Positions 20,470 to 32,704 are shown, counted from the stretch's first letter. The stretch: DNA of 64,000 bases from Eublepharis macularius (GCF_028583425.1 NC_072796.1:86294464-86358463), one strand, 5' to 3'. Notes: generated by a model not told the origin, from the letters alone. Numbers and translations: made by a program.

Positions 20470-21170
20470 GGATGACATTGTTGGATGGGTTAAAGAGGTA
20501 AGAAGCAGTGTTACTTTTGAAGTAGGCAAGAGCTTCTGCAGACTTTTCAGCCCACAAATGTTCCTGTAAATACCATTCTTAACACGGAAATGTGTCAAAA
20601 TTAAAAGTTTGATTTTGAAAAAAACAAAATAATCTTTGGTGGAGCAAATTAATATTTCAGGTAAGGAAGCACCCATATGAGAAACCCAGGCAATGACCTT
20701 GCTGCAGATATTACTTATGCAGATTGCAGTGCATATTAAGCTTAAGAGATAATCTTACAAAATTCAGATCATTTTTGGAACAATTCCAACTTTTTAAATT
20801 TTAGAGTCAATTTGGCTATTTAATCAGAAAAGACCTTCAGTTCACAAATTAACCGTAACAGCTTACTTATGAAGATTTGGCAATAAAAGAAAAATGATAT
20901 ACAAGTTAAAATTAGATACTTTTTTCAAATGCATGCCATATGTTTGGATTGATTGCTCATATTATTAATAGACTATGAACTCTAGAAAGATTAAAATTAA
21001 TAAATCACTATGTCTATTTGAGTCATTGGACTGCATGGATTTTTATTCTTGAATCCTCCTGTTATCCTGACATATATACAATAAAATCAATACAAGAGAT
21101 GGAATTTGTGGTTTCATTTCATTATTCAAATCTATTATGCCTATAAAGCATATGAAGAAGCAGGCTGCAG
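20470..21170. other. AT-rich unannotated DNA
   Basis: No gene or clear repeat recognised between the hAT element and the next short transposon. Confidence 0.4.
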
Positions 21171-21178
21171 CTCAAGAA

Positions 21179-21645
21179 GGCCATTTCCACACAGCTGGTC
21201 ATTCCCACCCTTTGCTTGCTTTTTGTGTGTGTTTTGCTGAGTCATTCTGAAAATGCAGCCTCCACGCACATCCCCCAAAGTGCTTACCTTGCGGTTTGGG
21301 AGGGGAAGTTGGGCACTTTTGTCATCATCGCCTGCCTCCCAATCATTTTTTTTTTTTGCTTTGCACATGCACGATTGCATGCTGAGAGGTTCGGGGGAGG
21401 AGCTGGGCTGTGATCAGATGATTCCTCAGAGTGCTTTAACCATTCATATGCCCAAGAAGGCAGAAGAAGTGCTCTGTCAGCTAGCAGCAAAAGACCAGGG
21501 AAAGTGTGGTCCCAGAAAAGGCATTGAAAAAATGGGAAACAAACAGCCTGCAACCGTTTTGAAAATTGAGATGTCTGGAGTCAAGGGGGAAAACCACCAG
21601 CATTCAGTGAGTGAACTGTCCCTTTAAGGATGTATGGAAATGGCC
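21179..21645. mobile_element. Short hAT-like non-autonomous element
   Basis: Ends GGCCATTTCCACAC and, in reverse, GGCCATTTCCATAC form inverted terminal repeats of 11 or more bases around a 467-bp body with no transposase. I could not find an exact 8-bp target duplication; CTCAAG occurs close to both ends. Related ends occur at 1505-1607 and 45325-45375. Confidence 0.6.
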
Positions 21646-22805
21646 AAAGACTCAAGCCACAATAATATTCATCTTTAAGGTACCATAAGCCTTTTTTTTT
21701 AAAAATTAGGGGCTAACCCACCCACCCCCCACAGGTTGCCAGCTTGTTAGAATATAAAGTTGACCTGCAGCCAATGTGCCCGAAGTTTGACATAGTCTGT
21801 TATTAACTTAAGTATCTAGTTCTGCTAGATAGGAATTTAGACTGGAAGTCACTAAGTCACACCATCAGCACTTCCTTCCCAAATTGTTGTATTCATTGGT
21901 TACCTTCTAACTCTGGCCCAGCGTGGGTGCTGGAGGAGGAGGAGGAGATGGCGGTGATGTTTCACACTTCTAGGGTTGCCAGCTCTTTGTGTGTGTGTAT
22001 GTGTAAATTCATGACTAAAGTAATCTATTTTAGATGCAACCAAAATATTGACTTCCCACACACAAAGACTTGCATGGAAAGGAAAATCCATGACAGAGCT
22101 AGGGTCTGAATCTGGAAATTTTACACGTGCTGGTAAGACAGGCTGTCCTCTAGTTAAATTACTCCATGGGGAGTGGGGAGCTGCGGCCTCAGTTTTACCA
22201 GTATTTTTGTACATCAATGGCATTCTGTTTATATCTTTAGGGGAGAATAGATCATTGCAATACAGTGTAATAAAACAGAATGGCAAGCAAGGAGAAGGCA
22301 GGACTTCAGTGCTGACTTTACGCTTTATGACTTGATTTCATTTCAAAGATTCCATGACCAGAACTCACAAAGAGAAAAGGAAAGAGTTTTAAAGCCATGA
22401 ATCTTATAGGGTGACTAAAGGCCAGTTCTAGGCTGTTCCAATGAGCAGCTCTCAGCTGGAAGCTAAATAGGTGCTCCCTGTGCAACTTCAGTCAGCTTTC
22501 TTCTTCTTTCTGCAGACCTGGCCCCAGAAGAAACAGGAAATGCCAATAGACAGAGCAGAGGTAGAGGGAGGGATGACTGCCCATCACATTCTGTTTAGGA
22601 TTTGCTTGTGGGCAAAGAGGAACCCTTACTGAAGCTCATCTGCCTGATATTGCCCAAAATGCAAAGAAAACTGGCAATACACTGATGCACATGGAAAGAA
22701 ATGGTGTCTGAGCCATTTGCAGGCATGCTTCACAACACCTTTCTATATAAAACATAGAAGGGAATAGCCAGAGAGTGAGTGCATTGCGGGGCTGGATGAT
22801 GCACA
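21646..22805. other. Unannotated intergenic DNA
   Basis: No supported gene. A short (GT)n run is present near 21985-22000 and a GAG-rich stretch near 21930-21950. Confidence 0.4.
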
Positions 22806-22809
22806 ATTC

Positions 22810-22945
22810 TTCTTCTCCGTAGATCCAGAGGAGTTAGCCGTGTTAGTCTGTAGTTGCAAAATAGTAAAGAGTCCAGTAGCATCTTTAAGATTAACCAACT
22901 TTATTGAGGCATAAGCTTTTGAGAACCACATGCCTAAGTGGGTGT
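22810..22945 (-). mobile_element. Penelope-like element end (pLTR) fragment
   Basis: On the minus strand: AAGCTTATGCCTCAATAAAG, TTGGTTAATCTTAAAGATGC, TACTGGACTC and ACAGACTAACACGGCTAAC. This block is the widespread amniote end sequence that carries a hammerhead-like motif in better copies (compare 35765-35900). Here the ribozyme core is not preserved. PLE assignment is from recognition of the conserved block and is inference. Confidence 0.55.
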
Positions 22946-23260
22946 CATCAACATATTGATGGCACCCAATACCAATGCCTCAGACAACCTAAATCAAAAG
23001 TCTTTTAATCAAATGGATTCTGGTTTTCGAAAAAGCGCGCTCACAACTTGCAAGTTGCTGCTCACAAATTGGATTTCTGGCTCACAACACTGCACCGCTT
23101 AGAGGGAACATTGGGAACTCAACAAGTTTCTCTCTTGGGCAGCTGAAGAAACAAAAGATAGACTGCAGTGTAACTTGCAGGGCAGAGTTACACCCTGTAA
23201 CAATTTGCTTGCTTTGTTTGTTTTTAAACCTTTGCCTTTAGACTTTCAATCCAGTTCCTC
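22946..23260. other. Unannotated DNA
   Basis: Nothing recognised in this stretch. Confidence 0.35.
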
Positions 23261-23261
23261 C

Positions 23262-23345
23262 TTACATTTATTAATTTATTTGATTTTTATACTCCCTTTG
23301 ATTAAGAGTGCAAAGTGGTTCAAAACAATTACCTCAGTTACATTA
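23262..23345 (-). mobile_element. SINE/LINE 3' end fragment
   Basis: Minus strand reads GAACCACTTTGCACTCTTAATC then GGGAGTATAAAAATCAAATAAAT, the usual 3' end of squamate CORE-type SINEs with an AAATA-type tail. Confidence 0.4.
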
Positions 23346-23712
23346 CCTTACATTGCCTTACACTTAAACCTCAGGAGGGCTCTGATCATAACCAATACTT
23401 TTATTTTTTCCACTCACACAGAGCTTCAGAGGTGCTTTACTTTACCCAGGCTTTTAGTTTGAGAACCCTTCTGTATTTGTGTGACCTATATATTACTGCC
23501 TTCCGGACCCTCTCAATTTAACTAGTAATATAGGAAGGCTTTGTTATAGATGCTAGTTTGATGGAACAGTCAGCACATGAGAGTAGCTGTGAGGTAAAAA
23601 AGGATCTTTAAAAAAAAACAAAAGTAGAATTTATTTATAAATAAATAGTTGAGTTTTGTTAAGTGTATTGATTTCAGAATAGTTCTTATGCTTGGTGATT
23701 TCACAAGTAACT

Positions 23713-23941
23713 CCCTCTGTAGCACAGTGGTTAAGTGGTTTGGCTGTGAATCAGCACTCTACTGGTTCCAATTCCACTACCGCCATGAGCTCCGTAGGTG
23801 ACTTTAGGTAAGCCACTGCTCTCAGCCCCAGCTCCCCAGCCATATTGTGGGGATAATAATAACACTAACTTGTTCACTGCTCTGGATGAAGCGCTAATCT
23901 GTCTAGAAAAGTGGTATATAAAGGCAGTTGTTGTTGTTATT
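23713..23941 (+). mobile_element. tRNA-derived CORE-SINE
   Basis: Box A region CTGTAGCACAGTGGTTAAGTGG, box B region ACTGGTTCCAATTCCACTACC, a core including TAGGTGACTTTAGGTAAGCCACT, the body ATTGTGGGGATAATAATAAC and a 3' end GTGGTATATAAAGGCAG followed by (TTG)n. The tRNA-like head, CORE and short tandem tail match MIR-like SINEs. It directly abuts the 3' end of the minus-strand LINE that follows. Confidence 0.75.
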
Positions 23942-23944
23942 TGA

Positions 23945-26510
23945 ATTACGCGCAACACAATCAATAATAAATAAAGATTGCATGTTATCATTGATTGGCC
24001 TTGCTGAGCTGATACAAGTTTCTGCCAGAGACCTAAGTATCAGCCAGGTATCAGTGCAATATGTACGCTGTTCCAAGTAACGCTGTCTTTTGCAGTTCTG
24101 TAGGTGCTATGTCAGAAAGCTGCAGTTTTTCCACATAAGTTGCAAAATTTTTCGAAATAGTTCCCAGTGCCCCAATGACAACGGGGACTACTGTTGTATT
24201 CGTCATCCATAGTTGGGTGAATTCTATTGCCAGATCTCTATATTTAATCATTTTTTCTTGTTCTTTTCCTTTGACTCTGGCATCCCCGGAATTGCAATGT
24301 CTATTATCCAAACTTTTCGATTTTCCACAACTCTTATGTCTGTTGTATTGTATACCAAGTGTCAATCAGTTTGTATTCTAAAATCCCACAAGATCTTGAC
24401 TTGATCATTTTCTAGCACCTCTTCCACCTGATGTTCCCATGAATTCTTTGATATTGGCAGATTGTCCTCAATGACCAATAAATCAGCTTTGCACCCTGTC
24501 ATGTCTAGCTTTGTAATCCATCTGTACAATTTTGCTGCATTCACAAATAAGATGGCACACAGTTTCATCTTTTTCCTGGCAAAGTCAACATTTTGGGTTT
24601 TCACTGATTTTCTGAATTTTGGCTTTCATAGCATTCGTTTGCAATGCTTGTTCTTGTGCTGTGAAGATCAGACCTTCAGTTTCTTTCTTGATTGTACCCA
24701 TCTTCAACCATGCCCAAGTTAGGCTGTTGTCATTTTTCCTTCAATATTTTTTAGATGTTGCCCATGTAAAGGTTTGTTCTTCCAGCCATTTAATCTGCTC
24801 TTAAACTGTTTCTTCTTGTATTCAGCCTTTGTTTCAGTTGTTTTTAATATGTTCTCTGTTTTCACAGCCTGAAGTAATTTTTCTGTACTTCTACGGATGT
24901 AATCATTCAAACCCCTCTTTTCTTCTTCCACTACCTGATGTATTTGTAACAGTCCTCTCCCACCAATTTTTCATGGTATATATAACCTGTAAACATCACT
25001 TTTCAGGTGTAAAGAGAGTGATGCATGTTCATTAATTTTTGCATTTTTCGATCCAATTTTTCTAAATTGCTTTGAGTCCAATATTATTCCAGCTGGATAT
25101 CTGATCACTGGAATCGCCCATGTATTTATGGCCTTAATTGTATTTCCACCGTTTAATTTTGACTTCAGAATTTTCCTTACTCTCTTGATATATTCTTTCT
25201 GAGTCAGTTCTTATACTTCCACGTGCAGGATGTTATCTAATTCTAATATTTCAAGATATTTATAATTTTCATTATTTGATAATGATTTCATAATGATTTC
25301 ATAATGTCTCCATTTTCAAGTTATATTCTGTCAATATTTTTTACTTTTCCATGTTGCATGGAGAGTACTGCACATTTGTCTAAGCCAAATTTCATTTGAA
25401 TATCATCATTATACATTTGCACTGTATTAAGCAATGATTCAAGTTCAGTGGGACTCTTTGCATACAATTTCAAATCATCCATGTACAGGAGATGGTTTAT
25501 TTTCCCAGCCTGATCAGAAATATAATAGCCCATTTTTGTTTTCTCTAGGACCATTGTCAAGGGGATTAATGAGATGTTGAATAATAAAGACGACAAGGAA
25601 TCCCCTTGAAATATACCTCTTTTGATACAAACTTGCACCAATTTCTTCCCAATAGGCCATTAACATGCTTTTCTATTTTCGCATATTTTCCTTAAGGAAC
25701 AGCTTGATGTTTTTGCTAATTCCAAAAATTTCCAGACAGGTATTAATCCAACTGTGTGGCAAGGAATCAAATGTTTTTGTGTAGTCAATCCATGCCACAT
25801 GTTTTTCTTCTTGAATTTTTCAGTACCATTTTGTCAATTAGCAGTTGATCTTTAGTGCCTCCTGACTTTTTAAAATTGTCTTTCTGCTCAACAGGGTACA
25901 TATTCCATTAAATAATCATACACTGATGTTGCTAATATCGTTGTGAAAAGTTTGAATGTTGTTGGAAGGCATGTGATTGGGCAGCAGTTGCCAGGTTCAT
26001 TGCCTTTTCCTTCATCCTTCACAATCAGAAATGTGTGGCCTTTTGTGAGCCATTCTTCGCTGGTAGAATTTTGAAGCATTTCATTGAATTGCACTGCTAT
26101 GCGTTGATGACAACTTGTTAAATGCTTTAATCAAAACCCATGCAATTCATCCGGCCCACGTGCACTCCAGTTCTTCACATTCTTTGCTTGTCTGGCAACC
26201 ATTTCAGTTGTTATTACCACATTATTAATCCGTTTTCCTTTAAATTCTTTACTAATGTCTTTAATCCATGGGGCATTTCTGTTATGCTCTACTGGGCTTT
26301 CGTAAATTTCTTGCCAAAAGTTCAGGGCATCTTCTTTACATGGGATGATGCACTGCATTTTCTCCCAGTGACTTATAGAATAGTTGCTGATTGCTTCGAA
26401 ATTACAGATTTTCTTTATACTGCTTTATTCGCCCATCATATCTTCCTATTTTCTTTGCTGTTGCTGTTACCTGTTGTTTTAATTCTTCCATAATTTCAGC
26501 AGTTGTTTTC
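23945..26510 (-). mobile_element. RLE-type LINE (R2/NeSL group-like), broken copy
   Basis: Minus-strand pieces in order: a linker (LNFWQEIYES, NVKNWSARGPDELHGF, 26131-26358), RT fingers (GNCCPITCLPTTFKLFTTI, 25888-26094), RT palm with IFQGDSLSSLLFNISLIPLT and catalytic YMDD in NHLLYMDDLKLYAKS (25321-25641), and a C-terminal part with VLENDQVKILWDFRIQTD (24362-24604) and MIKYRDLAIEFTQLW, VVPVVIGALGTISKNF (24051-24365). The KILWDF-x-IQTD to KYRDLA arrangement is that of restriction-like endonuclease LINEs. The pieces lie in different frames, so it is decayed. The exact clade is unsure. Confidence 0.65.
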
Positions 26511-26524
26511 CTTTCCAGATCATA

Positions 26525-26570
26525 CCATTATTATTATTATCATTATTATTATCATTATTATTATTATCCA
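26525..26570. repeat. (ATT)n microsatellite
   Basis: ATT/ATC trinucleotide run, probably the simple-sequence tail of the minus-strand LINE 3' end at 26571-26838. Confidence 0.7.
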
Positions 26571-26836
26571 AAACACAATCAACAATAAGCATGTTATTGT
26601 TGATTGACCTTGCTAATCGGATACAGGTTTCCACCGGAGACCTAAGTATCAACCAGATATCAGTGTAATATGTACACTGTTCCAAGCAGCACCATCTTTT
26701 GCAGTTCTATAGGTGTTATGTCAGAAAGCTGCAGTTTTCCCATAAGAATTGCAAAGTTTTTCAAGATGATTCCAAGTGCCCCGATGACAATGGGGACTAC
26801 TGTTGCATTCTTCTTCCATAGTCGGGTGGTTTCTGT

Positions 26837-26838
<2 letters not shown>
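26571..26838 (-). mobile_element. Second copy of the same RLE-type LINE, 3' end only
   Basis: About 270 bp closely matches 23955-24230: GACCTAAGTATCA-CCAG-TATCAGTG, TATGT-CRCTGTTCCAAG, TTTTGCAGTTCT-TAGGTG-TATGTCAGAAAGCTGCAG. It is a 5'-truncated copy lying head to tail with the longer one and is followed on its 3' side by an (ATT/ATC)n tail at about 26525-26570. Confidence 0.7.
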
Positions 26839-26870
<32 letters not shown>

Positions 26871-26875
26871 CCACC
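26838..26875. repeat. (ATC)n microsatellite
   Basis: Perfect ATC trinucleotide run of about 11 units grading into ACC units. Confidence 0.85.
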
Positions 26876-27310
26876 ACAGACTCAGTCACAAAGAGTAATT
26901 TCCCACACAGATCTAACTCTCTTCTTATCCACACAGACATAGATCCACTCAGGCCTTTCCACACAGCTTTCCTGACCTAGATAGAATAATCTCTCAGATA
27001 TACACAAACTGTCCAAGGCACATAAACTGGCTTAGACAGAATTAGGCTCTCTGGCTTCCACACAGTTTGTCTGATTTAGTTAGAATCCTTTCTCTGAGAT
27101 ACATGGTCTGACTTAACCAGAATCTCCTGGCTGGTTAACTTTCTTTCAGAAACACACAACCTGTCTCAGACTCCACACATCTTGCCTATTTTGACCAGAA
27201 TGAATACTTTCTCTTAGCATACAGACCAAAACAGCAGTTCACTCTGCCTCCTAGGGGACAGCTACTGTCCAATCAGAGGGCACTCTATTCACCCATCTAG
27301 CCCCCCCCCC
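26876..27310. repeat. Degenerate repeated CACACAG/TCTGA-rich block
   Basis: Several imperfect units with TCCACACAG-x-TT, then TCTGA-CTTA and AGATAGAAT or AACCAGAAT, then TCTCTCAGATACAC recur over about 400 bp before a C-run at 27300. It looks like a degenerate tandem array or an LTR-like sequence; I cannot assign it. Confidence 0.35.
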
Positions 27311-29770
27311 CCGCTCCTCTCCTCCTTTCCTCAGAGGCTTACATTTAAAGTCACACAACAATTTTTAAAACCCCACATTAGCAAACAAATAAAATTCAAA
27401 TTAAATACATTACATAAAAAAACCATACACACCCTTTTAAGATGATAACTTCAATGGATTTTAGAAGGATGTAACTCTGTGTAGAACATCAGGAAATAGC
27501 AAATGGCATTTTAATGAATCCCAGAAATATTTTTTTTCTTCAGTGTGTAAGCTACCCTATCTACAAGGGCTCAGACACAAAGTTGGAATATCAGAATTCT
27601 GGCTATAAAAGGCATGTGTTCATGGAATGTGAACAAGGTGCCATTGAAAAATAAAAATAAAACACTCAATAAAACAATGAAGGAGTAGAAATAAAGTTGC
27701 TTTATTATGACACTTGGACAGCTGTTGCATGTCAGAGAAATGTGTTTGGTCAGTAAGCAGAACCATGCTACAAGCTAATTTTGTCGCAAGTAATTTTAGC
27801 TATGTACTGCCAAAAATAGGAAGCATATAGAAGAGGGCTGATCCTTTTTCCTAAGAAGATTCCATATGGCTATCGGAAGCTACACAAATACCATATTTCA
27901 GTATTTGCAAATTTTGAGCAATGGCTTTCTTAGAAATGGGTCAACACAGCATTTTAGCTTAAATTAATTAAGATATGTGTGGTAACAGACCTTACTTTTC
28001 TTTTTCCAAAAAAGCTTGCTGGTAGCCTGAAAGCAGTCACTTTAGTTTACATAGTGGTTTTCAAGCTAGGGGAACTCCATAAATAATAATAAACTGTTGA
28101 TCTTTTCATTTTCTTTACCATCACTTCACAGCAGAAGCATTTCTTGACACTGAAGAATGGACAAGATAACAAAGAACAGAAATGTATGGTACTTGTTTAT
28201 ATGACAATTACTATTGCTGTACAAAACACTTAAGTTGGCATAGTCCTTGTTCAGGTAGCTTTGAAGAACTAGTTAACTCTATACAGTTATAAACAGCTTT
28301 ACAGAACTGTTGATGATTGTTAAATGAGAAAAAATTATGAAGAACTTGTTTAAAGGGAAAAGTGTCATTGTTGCATACATAGCAACAATGAAATCAATAA
28401 CACGATGAAGAAAACAGAATTGGTGTAAATGAAAATGAAACCTGCATCCATTTAATCACATCTGCACCTGATGTGTGTTAAATCTTTCTTTCCATTTGAT
28501 AAGGTAATGAATGGTCACCTAAAGTGAAAAAGCTCACCTCAGGACAATTTGATGTGTACGGTCACACATCTGCATTTTGGCCTTACTGGCCAATGTCACG
28601 ACTGTTTTGGTTATTTTGGGTCACTTGGAATTTAATGGTAAGAAGATTGGACTCAGTGCATAGGTGCTCCGTCATGGATCCAGATCCCAGTTTTGCACTC
28701 CAAATGTTTCAAAAGTATTTTTTTTGCAGCAGTTTGCTAGATTGGATGGGTTTCACCCAAGTCCACCAGATATGTCTCTTGTTGACTATGTATTTTCCTT
28801 TTCATTGTTCTATGCTGTCCTCCTGACATCATTTTAAGATGCAGTTAAATATGTTCTATATATAAAGATATTGGAGGGAGAAGAATAGCAACACGTATGA
28901 GAAAATATCTGGATGAATTCTGGAGTGCTCTTATGACTACACCTCATGTTATTTACAGGGATTGTGTTCAGGGAACAAATTGTCTACACAACGTATTAGA
29001 AAGGGAAGAGCAGCAACACCTATATTAAGGTTGCTTAAACCTTTGCTTTACAAAATGTCAGGAGGAATTTTGGAGAGCTCTCATGCCTGTGCCTCCTGTC
29101 CAGTGCCCCAGGACAGATTGTACTCAGGGAATGAGCTGTGAAATGAATGAGGCAAGAATTCCATGCAGAAGGAAGTGACATCTTGCACTAAGTTCACAAC
29201 AAAGGGACAAGATCCTTTAAAAATGGCGAGGTCCAGAAAAGAGTATTTTCCTTCCTACTTAACATGAGTCATAGAGTATGATGCACAGACACACAACTAC
29301 TAGCTGTGCTTGAGAATCAAGGAGTACAAAAATACAAAAATTAGTTCTAAAGCCAGATAAGCCCTGGCTTTGCCAAAGCAAGCCACCCACTCTCAGTTCT
29401 TCAGTCTGCAAAGTGCACTATGGGTGTGGTAAAGATGAATAGGGTAAGGTACTCAATAAATCTAGTAACAAAGTAATATTCTCATCACTGTTACTCCATA
29501 TTAACAGGGTCTCTACTCAGTATTTTGAGTTAACTTTGAACATAGATTTACCCTATGTTTGTGAACAGCAAGAGTATATCAAAGCCCTGGTGCTATTATA
29601 AAGCTTAATAGGATATATTAATGTTACAGTAAGGACTTGCAATCTGAATAGGAAGGAAAAAGATATGATAGAGTGAAGAGGATCTAGCTCTCTGTCATAA
29701 CCATAAACATTTCCATACATAATCCACTGCATAATGAGGAATTTTATGCAAAAAAATCGAGTGAACAATT
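27311..29770. other. Unannotated intergenic DNA with a local duplication
   Basis: No gene supported. Two stretches at about 28870-28990 and 29005-29145 are related (GAAGAGCAGCAACAC, GGAATTTTGGAGAGCTCTCATG, GTACTCAGGGAA-type blocks), suggesting an old local duplication or tandem repeat copies. The 100-codon frame at 28524-28826 lacks any recognisable feature. Confidence 0.4.
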
Positions 29771-29776
29771 ATATTG

Positions 29777-30007
29777 TTTGGTGTAGTGGTTAAGAGCACG
29801 GGACTCTAATCTGGAGAGCCAGGTTTGATTCTCCACTTCTCCACTTGAAGTCAGCTGGGTGACCTTGGGCTAGTCATGGCTCTCTGGAGCTCTCTCAGCC
29901 CCACCCACCTCACAGGGTGTTTTGTTGTGGGGATAATAATGACATACTTTGTAAACCGTTCTGAGTGGGCATTAAGTTGTCCTGAAGGGTGGTATATAAA
30001 TCGAATG

Positions 30008-30045
<38 letters not shown>
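29777..30045 (+). mobile_element. MIR-like CORE-SINE with target duplication
   Basis: tRNA-like head (TTGGTGTAGTGGTTAAGAGC, box B AGGTTTGATTCTCC), CORE (CAGCTGGGTGACCTTGGGC), body TGTGGGGATAATAATGACAT, 3' part GGTATATAAATCGAATG and a (GAT)n tail. It is flanked by the 9-bp direct repeat ATTATATTG (29768-29776 and 30046-30054). The head and core closely follow the classical MIR layout. Confidence 0.88.
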
Positions 30046-30048
<3 letters not shown>

Positions 30049-30054
30049 ATATTG

Positions 30055-30885
30055 GTCTCACTGCTTTAGAATTATGTTATAATGTGTCATGGCTTCATGT
30101 TGCCCCTTTTGTCATTAATAAAGACCTTGTGAGATTATCATGGAAATATGAAACCTTTGCTAGGTGGAGACCAAATAACACTGATGGACTTGTTTCTTGA
30201 GGGCTGTCAGGGCATTTCTTGTTTAAACTAGTGTGAGCACCTTGGAATACAGAAAAGATATAGGAATTTACTCCTAGGCATCTTTAGCCACACAGCAGTG
30301 CTAGGTATGCACCCTGATTCACTCCAGAGCCAGGAGCAATGGATCTGGTTGGATGCTATTTTCAGCATATATGGAGGGAAATGCTTAATAAGTACAGCTG
30401 AACATGATGCAAACACATATTTGAGTACCTTCTGTAATGGCATTGGCAACAAAGTACAACTACCTCTTAGTTAAAACTGCATCTCTATAAAAACCATCCA
30501 GCACAGCTATTCTGAGTGGTAAAGGTTCTTCATCTGAACCCCTGAGACAATTTGGATCCCTCAGAAGCACATACTTGTTTGGAAGTCACTTCAGAGATAG
30601 AATTGCTTACATCAGCTCTAATTTGAATGGCATTTTTTGTAGTATTGCTATAGAACATAGGTTAATCTAGTTACTAGTGCTCGGATGAACTTCTTTTAGT
30701 GTGGTCCTTTAGTGGTTAGAGAGTTGTAGCTTGTCACTTGCATGTTTGATACATTTTGCCTGGGTAACCATTTTGGGTTCAGAAGCTATTAATGATTCAC
30801 TGAAGGAGAGTGTTTTGACAGAAGAAGCTGCTCCTTTAAAAGCCATCTCTGTGTCCTAATAATTATTGGCTAGGTCACGACTGTT
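30055..30885. other. Unannotated intergenic DNA
   Basis: Nothing recognised in this stretch. Confidence 0.35.
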
Positions 30886-30889
30886 CTCT

Positions 30890-31200
30890 TTTGGTGCAAG
30901 ATGGCTTTCCGTAAACGATGCAAAACCAAATTATTCAAAAAGGCTTTTTATTCAGATAGGAGGGCTGTATTGTAGGGAGCGGATCTCAGATGATCCGCTG
31001 AGTTAGGAACCATAGACCTCACCACTATGTTGTATTGGATTCCTACTAATACTATGTCTTTGTGAACTTCTATCTATTTACCCTATGGCATTGTTTATGG
31101 AAATGTTCCTGATATTGACTGTACTAATCTCACACTGTGTAATCGCCTTGAGTCCCAGAGAGAAAGGTAGACTATAAATGACATAAATTAAAATAAATAA
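30890..31200 (+). mobile_element. LINE (L2-like) 3' UTR end
   Basis: The stretch ends TGTAATCGCCTTGAGTCCC, AGAAAGGTAGACTATAAATG and then (AAAT)n, the usual 3' terminus of L2/CR1-like LINEs and SINEs dependent on them. The block AAATTATTCAAAAAGGCTTT upstream also fits an L2-type 3' UTR. Confidence 0.5.
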
Positions 31201-31329
31201 ATGTTCAAGCGGTACTGACCATGGAATTCCAGACACTCTTGGATAAATCCGATGATCTAGACTTATTTTAATCTGCCCTCTCTCAGTTTTGGGACTGAAG
31301 TGACCATCACTACAAGAAAGACAGAGGAA

Positions 31330-32030
31330 TGAGAGCCTATTGATTCTCATGGATTTCTCAGTGGCCTCAACCATATTATTCTCCTGGACCAGCTTTGATA
31401 TGATTTGGAAGCACCATACTTTGAAGCTTTCATTCCTGGGGAAATATTACTTGTTGCCTGTGTCTCCCATGATACTTAATGTCTATACAAAATTGCTGGG
31501 GAAGTTTATTTGAGGATTGGGATTGAGGTACCATCAATATACCAATTACAACCCAAGTGTACTTCTCCTTTTTACCAAATTCAGATGAGGCTGTGTATTC
31601 TGAAACATGTATCTAAAGGAGGCAATGGGCTGGATAGGGGTTAATAAACCAAAACTCATTCCAGGAAAAACTAGGGTGCTTTTGACAGGTGATGTAAATA
31701 ACCAACATCCATTTTAGATAGGGTTGCTCTTCCCCTAACAGATTACTGTGCACTTTGAACATATTACTAGATTCAGCCCAAGCATTATCAGTGGATGAAG
31801 CATTTAACAAATTTCAGCTAGTTCATCAGCTTCAAACCTTCCTGGAAAAGCATGATGTGGCCACTGTTTTCCATGTTTTGGATGCATCCATTTTAGAGTA
31901 CTATGTAATGCACTTCATTAGGTCTGCCTTTGAAAACTGGTTGAACACTACAATTGGCTTAGAATGCAAGGTATTAACTGGTACATACAGAAAGGAGCTT
32001 CTTATTATGTTCATTAAAAACTCTGCTGGT
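31330..32030 (+). mobile_element. Old decayed L2 LINE fragment
   Basis: The translated stretch keeps L2 landmarks in broken frames: DFSVAS-like at the start, LLPVSPMILNVYTKLLGKF, RYHQYT, GWIGVNKPKLIPGKTRVLLTGD (in L2 usually NKLKLNPDKTEVLLVG) and a late part corresponding to the YCNALY-LQ-VQN region. It is highly diverged and clearly ancient. Confidence 0.6.
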
Positions 32031-32134
32031 TAACAATTTCTTTCTAAGCCCAATTCAAAATGCAGGTTGGCGCCTCTATGGAAATCCTTCTCTTCACCTA
32101 TTCTCATCAGTACTGCTGATCTTCAGGTACTAGT

Positions 32135-32275
32135 CACACACAGAGTCTAACCTACCTCACAGAGTGGTTGTAGTGAGCATAAAATGGTGGAGAGGATAAC
32201 AATGTAAGCTATTTTTGGTCTCCATTGTTGAGAAAAGTGGGATATAAATGAATAAATGCAAAAATAAAGATAGCT
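32135..32275 (+). mobile_element. CORE-SINE 3' end fragment
   Basis: CTAACCTACCTCACAGAGTGG, TGTAGTGAGCATAAAATGG and AAAGTGGGATATAAATGAATAAATG reproduce the 3' half of the squamate CORE-type SINE. Confidence 0.6.
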
Positions 32276-32449
32276 TTTTGATGGCTTCTTCTGTTGCTTT
32301 TGACCAAACCCATTTGTGGATTTTGTTAGTTATAATGGAAATAGTCTGTTCGTTTGAAGAAACCATGCCAAAAAGGGGGCAGGGGACAAGAGAGAGCAAA
32401 GGTTTATGCTGGAGAGCATTCTTTGCTAAATTCTCTGCTAGTCTGCCAG

Positions 32450-32704
32450 TTTGGTGTAGTGGTTTAAGAGTGCAGGGCTCTGATCTGGAGAGCCGGGTTT
32501 GATTCCTCACTCCTCTCCACTTGAAGCCAGCTGGGTGACCTTGGGCTAGTCACGGCTCTCTGGAGATCTCTCAGCCCCACCCACCTCACAGGGTGTTTTG
32601 TTGTGGGGATGACATACTTTGTAAACTGCTCTGAGTGGGCATTAAGTTGTCCTGAAGGGCGGTATATAAATCGAATGTTATTATTATTGTTATTATTATT
32701 ATTA
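32450..32704 (+). mobile_element. MIR-like CORE-SINE
   Basis: Same subfamily as 29777-30045: TTTGGTGTAGTGGTTTAAGAG, box B GGGTTTGATTCC, core CAGCTGGGTGACCTTGGGC, 3' part GGTATATAAATCGAATG and an (ATT)n tail. It differs from the other copy at perhaps one base in ten, plus a short gap in the body. Confidence 0.88.

Noticed and set aside
28524-28826. 100-codon open frame as a gene
   Set aside because: No splice context, motif or recognisable similarity; expected by chance in AT-rich sequence of this length.
29777-29850. tRNA gene
   Set aside because: The box A and box B sequences belong to a SINE head with CORE and tail, not a foldable mature tRNA.
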